64,000 nt of DNA from an uncultured Flavobacteriales bacterium. Lineage in GTDB: Bacteria > Bacteroidota > Bacteroidia > Flavobacteriales_G > Salibacteraceae. Within the stretch, counting starts at the first letter, position 1; every line of letters starts with the position of its first letter. The DNA lies in NCBI GenBank assembly GCA_943788145.1, contig CALSPD010000018.1:1-64000 (forward strand). Reading direction: 5' to 3'. Both the position numbers and the translations under genes were made by a program. This document shows positions 57,007-64,000 of this stretch, in pieces. Below the pieces are notes generated by a model. The model ran no database searches. It was given only the letters and a program-made list of their open reading frames with translations, and was not told the origin of the DNA.

Positions 57007-57639
57007 ATGGAGAAGGGAAATAACTTACACATTGCAGTTTCGGGAAACATCGGATCAGGGAAAACTACCCTGACAGGTCTGCTTTCAAAACATTACGGCT
57101 GGCAGGCGCATTTCGAAGATGCAGACGACAATCCCTACATCAATGATTTTTATGCCGAAATGCAGCGTTGGTCATTTAATATGCAGATCTATTTCTTGAA
57201 CAATCGCTTCAATCAAGTCTTAGAAATTCGCGAGGGAAAAAATGCGGTCATTCAAGATCGAACCATTTACGAGGATGCCTACATTTTTGCGCCCAACTTG
57301 CACAGCATGGGATTAATGACAACTAGGGATTTCGAAACCTATTTTTCACTTTTCAATTTGCTTGACCGATTTGTTCAACCGCCAGATTTATTGGTTTACT
57401 TGAGAGCAAGTGTGCCGCGATTGGTGAGTCAAATTCAAAATAGAGGCAGGGAATACGAAGAGGCCATTCGCTTAGATTACTTAAAACGACTCAACGAGCG
57501 TTACGAAGCTTGGATTTCAACCTATGATAAAGGGAAGCTGTTGATCATTGATGTGGATAACAATAATTTCAGAGATGATCCCGAAGATTTAGGAGAAATC
57601 ATTCGAAAAATTGATGCCGAAGTGCACGGACTATTTTAA
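57007..57639 (+). CDS. Deoxynucleoside kinase (second paralogue)
   Basis: 210 residues. P-loop AVSGNIGSGKTTLTGLL, FEDADDNPYINDFYAEMQRWSFNMQIYFLNNRF, the DRTIYEDAYIFA motif (catalytic DR), and lid arginines in QIQNRGREYEEAIRLDYLKRLNERYE. More canonical than the paralogue at 49633, which lacks the DRT sequence. It salvages deoxynucleosides (deoxyadenosine or deoxyguanosine kinase is likely by resemblance). Followed by a strong terminator. Confidence 0.94.
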   Translation: MEKGNNLHIAVSGNIGSGKTTLTGLLSKHYGWQAHFEDADDNPYINDFYAEMQRWSFNMQIYFLNNRFNQVLEIREGKNAVIQDRTIYEDAYIFAPNLHSMGLMTTRDFETYFSLFNLLDRFVQPPDLLVYLRASVPRLVSQIQNRGREYEEAIRLDYLKRLNERYEAWISTYDKGKLLIIDVDNNNFRDDPEDLGEIIRKIDAEVHGLF

Positions 57640-57677
57640 TAGCATACAAAGAGCGCCTTATTTAAGAAACGACATAA

Positions 57678-57711
57678 AAAAAAGGGGAATCAATCGATTC
57701 CCCTTTTTTTT
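57678..57711. terminator. Bidirectional terminator between the kinase gene and atpC
   Basis: AAAAGGGGAATC-AATC-GATTCCCCTTTT palindrome with A-run before and T-run after, separating convergent genes. Confidence 0.94.
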
Positions 57712-57734
57712 GTGTGATTTAATAATCGCTTCGA

Positions 57735-57968
57735 TCAATCAGAAAGAACAATCACCTTATTCTTCAGCACTTCAACTACGCCCCCTTTAACATCAAACTC
57801 TTGTTTTGAACCGTTGTTCTTTATGATGACTTTGCCATCTTTTAAGGAAGCAACAATAGGTGCGTGATTGTTGAGGATGCCAAAAGATCCATCCATTCCA
57901 GGAAGCTGAATAGAATCTGCTTCACCTTCAAAGATTAGTTTGTCTGGGGAAAGAATTTCTACTCTCAT
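57735..57968 (-). CDS. atpC: AtpC, ATP synthase epsilon subunit
   Basis: 77 residues, only the N-terminal beta-sandwich domain: MRVEILSPDKLIFEGEADSIQLPGMDGSFGILNNHAPIVASLKDG. The C-terminal helical hairpin of the E. coli subunit (139 residues) is absent, as is common in Bacteroidota. It belongs to the F1 central stalk. It is 5 bases after atpD; the other atp genes are not in this window, consistent with the split arrangement in this phylum. Confidence 0.95.
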   Translation of the reverse strand: MRVEILSPDKLIFEGEADSIQLPGMDGSFGILNNHAPIVASLKDGKVIIKNNGSKQEFDVKGGVVEVLKNKVIVLSD

Positions 57969-57973
57969 TTTCT

Positions 57974-59495
<1,522 letters not shown>

Positions 59496-59669
59496 TTAGA
59501 TAGTTACGGTTAATGTTAATCGTCTGTCTTTCAGGGCGCAAAGCTAAGTATTTCATCTCTTAAACATAGCCCCGTTCTGATATTTTTAAATATATACATT
59601 TGGACATTGTGAGTAATCTTTGTAAGACTCACATTTACAGATGGTTAACTTATAAGATATAGTTGATAA

Positions 59670-60606
59670 GTGTTGAAGATTTTTAAGGGAATTGAATCCT
59701 ACAAGTCGCATCGTGGTGCTTGCGTAACAACTGGGACTTTTGATGGCGTTCATATTGGACATCGAGTCATATTAAAAAGGCTCAGTGAAATGGCTCAGCA
59801 AAGCGACTTAGAAAGTGTGATGGTGACTTTTGACCCTCACCCACGAAAAGTGCTTTTTCCAACTCAAACAGGATTGCGTTTGCTAAACACGATAGAAGAA
59901 AGACTTGAAAGATTAGAATCATGCGGAATTGATGCTGTCATCGTTCAACCTTTTACGCTGGATTTTTCGCGAACCTCTGCCTTGATTTATGTTCGTGATT
60001 TGTTAGTGGGTAAAGTCGGGATGAAGAAATTGGTAATTGGCTATGACCATCCAATTTGGAAAAAATCGAGAGGGTAGTATCGAACAACTAAGGGAGCTGG
60101 CACCATTGTATGGATTTGACATTAACGAAATACCTGCCCAGGATATCGATGATGTGAAGATTAGTTCAACCAAAATTCGAAATGCGTTAGAGCAAGGCGA
60201 TATTCAAACGGCCAATGCGTATCTGGATTACTGCTTTAATTTTTCAGGAATAGTCGTTGAGGGTGATCAAAGGGGACGTAAATTGGGATTTCCTACTGCG
60301 AATATTGAGGTTGAAAATCCAGATAAAATCATCCCAAAAGAGGGAGTATATGCCGTGATGGTTGAGTTTGGCGATCAAAAACACTTTGGCATGTTAAATA
60401 TTGGAAGGAATCCAACGTTTGATGATATACGTCATGGACGAATTGAAGTGCATTTGTTTGATTTTAATAAAAATTTATACGGGCAAAAACTCAAGATTAA
60501 TTTTCATGCGCGCATGAGGGATGAGTTTAAATTTGACAATGCTGATGCGCTTGTCGCACAAATTGAAGAAAGAGGACATAACAAGCGCGCTCAGAGTCTT
60601 ATTTGA
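59670..60606 (+). CDS. ribF: RibF, riboflavin kinase/FAD synthetase, split by one inserted base
   Basis: Bifunctional enzyme making FMN and FAD. GTG start at 59670. FAD synthetase domain: VTTGTFDGVHIGHRVILKRL, VTFDPHPRKVLFP and VIGYDH. The frame shifts near 60050; inserting a one-base deletion gives GYDHQFGKNREGSIEQLREL, the expected motif. The kinase domain follows: SGIVVEGDQRGRKLGFPTANIEV and GMLNIGRNPTFDD. Total of about 311 residues fits. A single-base insertion is most likely a sequence error. It is divergent from atpD. Confidence 0.94.
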
Positions 60607-61231
60607 ATGAGAATCCTGCTGACCATATTCTTATTGCTTCTTGCGCCGTATTGTGCTGGCTCAGGTCATGGAGTATTTACATCCATGGAACAGATGCCAT
60701 GAAAATCAGCCAGAAGTCCGTCGTAAAATTGGACTTGCGCTAAAGAGATCGAAGATTCGAAAGAATGGCCGGAAGAACTTATGCCAGTTTCCGAACCTGC
60801 TAAGCTTTAGACCTGAGTAAGAATAAAATCGGACTCAGCACATTGCCTTCTGACTTGTAACCTGCTTATCCAAGGGTTTAGAATACCTCGAATCTGACTT
60901 CTAATCGATCTGGACTCCCTGCCCAACTTCTATTTCGGGGATCTTGGAAAATCTCTCAAGTGCCTTGATGCTAGGGAATAACGAGATCTATCATGTGTCT
61001 CCAAAGAAATATCGGAGCCTGACACAATCTGGAAGACGTGGGAGCTGTGGAGTAACAACATATACTACTTGCCTACAGAAGTGCAGGGGAAATGGCTGAA
61101 GCATTTGAAAGGATTTGGATCTTACGCAACATTCAACTGAAACATGGAATACCAAGAGGCTATGCAAGTCACTTTTTGATGGCTCCTGACCTTCGGATTG
61201 CGCTTCTCGATGAGCTGTGCAATTGCGATTG
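60607..61231 (+). CDS. Short secreted leucine-rich repeat protein, frameshifted
   Basis: No long open frame exists, but pieces in different frames make a coherent protein. The ATG at 60607, one base after ribF, starts a signal peptide (MRILLTIFLLLLAPY), followed by MEY. Then come LRR units: SLDLSKNKI and LPSDL near 60810, YLNLTSNR-type text near 60880, LGNNEIYHVSP near 60975, LWSNNIYYLPTEV near 61045, and an ending with FSMSC and C-D before TGA near 61229. The repeats match the L.LS.N.I..LP pattern of bacterial LRR proteins. Exact length and start are uncertain. Function unknown; protein binding is the usual role of the fold. Confidence 0.62.
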
Positions 61232-61422
61232 ATTGCCCACTGATTCATTGAGAATCGCTTACTTTTGCCTCCATGAACTCAGTAAGGACTGAAAACAGCT
61301 AGCATTACTCGATAGCGAGCGCATTCCCTGTCTTGCTATTTCTTGGCTGGATCGTGCGCTTCGTCCTCTGGAGGATCATCACAAGAAGCCGCCGTCAGGG
61401 GGGAAGTTTAAGTGCAAGTAGT

Positions 61423-62290
61423 CTACTCGAGTATTTCGTAGTCGATTACCACATCGTTAATTGGCCAATCGCCGCTGAGTCTCGGTTCTCGTTCGAGCGA
61501 TTGCTTCGACGACTTCCATTCCCTCGATTACCTCTTCCGAAAACTGTGTGCTTGCCATCTAAGATGAGGCGATGCCTCCCTTTGTTTTGTACAATCTTCC
61601 TCTCGTTCTCCAGTCGGTACTTATGAGTCCCATACTCCTCCTTCTGTGGCGTCTAGCCCTCCATCCGTGTATTATAGGTCTTTCCGATTACGATGTAGAA
61701 AGCTGTATTGTGACTGATTTCTTCTCTGGGTTATTTACGGTAGCTCATGGCCATTGCCACTGACGCCGCGCTCGTGGATATGGTGCTTTTTGTTACCTCG
61801 GACGGAATGTAATATGATGCTACACGGCCTTCGTTCTTCGTTCCAGCTGTTTTGTCATCGTCCGAGTTGCCGCCCTGTATCATGAAATCTGGGACCACGC
61901 GATAGAAAATGGTGCGGTTCATACAGATCCGCGCTTTATACGTGATGGACGAAGTTCGCTCCGATGCAAGCGGCGTGTCCTCGAATAGCTCTATGTCTAA
62001 TGTCTCCTAAGGCTTGTCTTTAAGTCTTGACTACTCGTTCGGGGTTCTCTTCGCCGTATGCGGTGAAGTACGCCTTGATATTGGCCTCGTCTTGGGCCAG
62101 AGCTCAACATGCTTAAGGAGTTCTCAGCTCTTCCTGTGGCGTGACTTTTTCTTCAGATGGTTGCATCACTCTCATTTATCCGATTTTGGCGGACCGCATT
62201 CGATTACAGGTGGCATGAGAAGAACGCCAATGAGTAGTGATAGAAATAACGAAGAATTGATCGAATGAAGGCTTTATTCAGTGGCTGCAT
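61423..62290 (-). CDS. Cyclophilin-type peptidyl-prolyl isomerase, frameshifted
   Basis: Recovered from the minus strand across several frames. A frame-clean piece at 61731-61922 reads MNRTIFYRVVPDFMIQGGNSDDD, the cyclophilin signature (active-site Arg, Phe, Gln-Gly-Gly), and continues through GTKNEGR and YYIPSEVTKSTI to a MAMSYR block. Upstream pieces give GDI.IELFEDTPL; downstream pieces give FYIVIGKTYNTRMEG, HKYRLENERKIV, KGGIAS, TVFG and EEVIEGMEVVEAIA, ending VVIDYEILE with TAG at 61423-61425. The suggested start at 62290 (MQPLNKAFIRSIL) gives a hydrophobic leader and a Cys, so it may be a lipoprotein. It catalyses proline isomerisation, probably in the periplasm. Confidence 0.78.
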
Positions 62291-62312
62291 TGGGCGTTAC
62301 CTTTCGCGTGCA

Positions 62313-63079
62313 ATGTTCGGAAAGTTAGCTAACATATTTCGGTCGAAGGAACGATTGGTCATGCACGAGCCTATGATCTTTGCTTCAGACCTCAAGGTCG
62401 ATGTGCATTCTCACTTTATTCCCGGGATTGACGATGGTGCGGATACCATCGAAGACAAGTGTCGCACTGGCCATGATATGCCGGGATGAAAGAGCTCGGT
62501 TACTCTAAGAAAGTGATCACGACGCCTCATGTGATGAGTGATTACTATAAGAACACTCCTGATATCATCAATAGAGGCTGTGACGAGCTTAGAGAAACTT
62601 TGGTTAAAGAAGGAATTGATATCGACATTGAATGTGCGGCCGAATATTATTTAGACGCTGAGTTAGCATCGAAAATTAAAAAGAAGGAACTCTTAACCTT
62701 TGGCGACAATTATGTATTGTTTGAATTGCCTTTTATCGGCGAGCCAGCCAAACTTTGCCAGTGTCGGTCATATTTGAAATGCAGCTGGCTGGTTATACCA
62801 ACCGGTGCTGGCGCATCCAGAGCGATATGCTTTTTGGCATCTTCGATATCTCGAAAAGTATCAGGGTGTTGCCGACAAAGGCGTGCTGCTGCAGTTGAAT
62901 ATGAACTCCTTGACCGGCCACTACTCACCAGCAGGTGAAGAAGGTGGCTCGAAGGTTGATAGAGTACAGAAATGATCTCATTTCCCTGGTCGGGTCCGAT
63001 TGCCACCATGTGCGGCACATTCGATCTGATGAACCACGCTGCTCGCGTCGCACTGCTTCGTTGCATGCAACTTAGCTAA
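62313..63079 (+). CDS. CpsB/YwqE-type tyrosine-protein phosphatase, frameshifted
   Basis: PHP-like manganese phosphatase. Start MFGKLANIFRSKERL at 62313 is chosen because family members begin with a short basic leader; an in-frame ATG 16 codons earlier is the alternative. Motifs across frames: VDVHSHFIPGIDDGADT (metal ligands), MKELGYSKKVITTPHVMSDYYKNTPD, ECAAEYYLDAELA, LLTFGDNYVLFELPFIGEPA, then in other frames AHPERYAFWHL, GVLLQLNMNSLTGHYSP and a GSDCHHVRH-type block, ending CMQLS with TAA at 63077-63079. Such phosphatases regulate capsule or exopolysaccharide export by acting on a bacterial tyrosine kinase. No kinase is in this window. Confidence 0.82.
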
Positions 63080-63986
63080 ATTCAGGCCAGTTGTTGAACA
63101 ACGCTACGCTGTAGGCCTGATCTACTTCTGCTTCTCGGTGTATTTTCTTAATCAATCCTGAAAGCACTTTTCCAGGGCCTACTTCCGTAAAGTGAGTGGC
63201 TCCGTCATCCACCATCGATTGAACCGATTGCGTCCATCTTACCGGTGCCGTGAGCTGGGCGATTAAGTTTTCCTTGATGATCATTGGATCTGAAACCGCA
63301 CTAGCGGGAACGTTTTGATATATCGGGCAAGAAGGTGTAGCGAAATCAGTCGATTCAATTGCCGCCTGGAGCTCCGCGCGCGCAGGTTCCATCAAGGGAC
63401 TATGAAATGCGCCTCCGACCGGAAGCGGTAGCGCACGTTTTGCGCCTAGTCCCTTCATTAATATGCATGCCTTTTCAATGCCTTCATTAGAACCACTAAT
63501 AACGAGTTGACCGGGGCAATTGTAATTGGCCGCAACCACAACATCATCTATTTGAGTGCAAGCATCTTCCACAATGTGATCTTCCAACCCTAAAATAGCA
63601 GCCATCGTACTCGGGTTCTGTTCACAGGCGTTCTGCATAGCCAGCGCTCTTTTGTATACAAGTTTGAGCCCGTCCTCAAAGGTCAACGTATTATTTGCGA
63701 CCAATGCCGAAAGCTCTCCCAAGCTGTGTCCAGCTACCATATCGGGAGAGAATCCAGGAATGGTTTTAGAGAGGATTACAGAATGTAGAAAAACAGCGGG
63801 TTGTGTCACCTTCGTTTGTTTCAAATCATCTGGAGAACCTTCAAACATGGTTTTCGTGATTTCGAATCCAAGAATTTCATTTGCGCGATCAAACAATGGT
63901 TTAGCGATTTCATTTGATTGATAAATGTCGCTTCCCATGCCCGGGAATTGTGCGCCTTGTCCAGGAAATACGTATGCCTTTTTCAT
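63072..63986 (-). CDS. fabD: FabD, malonyl-CoA:ACP transacylase
   Basis: 304 residues. FPGQGAQFPGMGSDIY at the N terminus, the catalytic serine in VAGHSLGELSALVA (about residue 91), the conserved Gln in VTQPAVFLHSV, GAFHSPLMEPA (catalytic His) and EVGPGKVLSGLIKKI. It loads malonyl groups on to acyl carrier protein for fatty-acid synthesis. Its stop overlaps the end of the phosphatase gene by about 8 bases (convergent). Length is normal. Confidence 0.98.
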   Translation of the reverse strand: MKKAYVFPGQGAQFPGMGSDIYQSNEIAKPLFDRANEILGFEITKTMFEGSPDDLKQTKVTQPAVFLHSVILSKTIPGFSPDMVAGHSLGELSALVANNTLTFEDGLKLVYKRALAMQNACEQNPSTMAAILGLEDHIVEDACTQIDDVVVAANYNCPGQLVISGSNEGIEKACILMKGLGAKRALPLPVGGAFHSPLMEPARAELQAAIESTDFATPSCPIYQNVPASAVSDPMIIKENLIAQLTAPVRWTQSVQSMVDDGATHFTEVGPGKVLSGLIKKIHREAEVDQAYSVALFNNWPEFS

Positions 63987-64000
63987 TCTTAACTTAATTG

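Noticed and set aside
59608-59633. Inverted repeat TGTGAGT-N12-ACTCACA between atpD and ribF, and a nearby TTTG/AATCTTTG promoter-like pair
   Set aside because: The stem is short (7 bp) and lacks a T tract, and the promoter-like boxes are about 12 bases apart, too close for the Bacteroidota promoter pattern.
61333-62268. Plus-strand open frames in the noisy zone
   Set aside because: They are antisense to the cyclophilin, whose signature motif is on the minus strand.

Overview
The window is about 64 kb of a Bacteroidota chromosome, most likely a marine or freshwater Flavobacteriales-type organism. The evidence is a complete core of the type IX secretion and gliding machinery (PorP/SprF-like, gldK, gldL, gldM, gldN plus a gldN paralogue, and gldH elsewhere), a huge SprB-repeat surface protein with a type IX C-terminal sorting signal, a separated atpD-atpC pair, an FtsZ ending in a conserved NPFLHDNVD-like tail, moderate-to-low GC, and gene starts that mostly lack Shine-Dalgarno sequences. 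No transposase, integrase, phage gene or CRISPR array was seen.

Layout: 1-6976 is the 3' end of the division and cell-wall cluster (ftsW, murG, murC, ftsQ, ftsA, ftsZ). 7152-18269 is one gene for a 3705-residue secreted adhesin-like protein with 24 tandem SprB repeats. It converges on gldH. 18793-25849 holds a YqeY-like gene and a minus-strand housekeeping run (miaB, sigma-54 activator, lptE, a hypothetical gene, secG, groES, groEL). 25992-36433 is topA, an arginase-like gene and the type IX secretion locus. 36473-41781 is a minus-strand nucleotide-sugar operon making UDP-glucuronate, UDP-xylose and probably part of a diacetamido-uronic acid. 41906-50750 contains an outer-membrane protein, waaA, tRNA-Leu, tRNA-Gly, mutS, a TrmH-type methyltransferase, two lipoproteins, a deoxynucleoside kinase and folK. 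50922-57639 has sppA, a PolX-like gene, a GH3-family gene, a probable propeller protein and a second deoxynucleoside kinase. 57735-63986 has atpC, atpD, ribF, three badly frameshifted genes (leucine-rich repeat protein, cyclophilin, CpsB/YwqE-type phosphatase) and fabD.

Three zones (about 1-2760, 33200-34800 and 60607-63079) carry many small indels. Translating across frames still recovers conserved protein motifs in order, including in essential genes such as murC and murG and in gldM. This looks like poor base-level consensus quality, not gene decay. Two isolated single-base insertions also split atpD and ribF. Genes in these zones are described across their whole inferred extent.

The functional themes connect. 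The PorP-GldKLMN locus would export proteins such as the giant repeat protein, while the sugar-nucleotide operon, waaA, lptE and the CpsB-like phosphatase point to surface polysaccharide production. The most unusual structure is a four-unit higher-order repeat inside the adhesin array, with patches of near-identical DNA about 912-915 bp apart.
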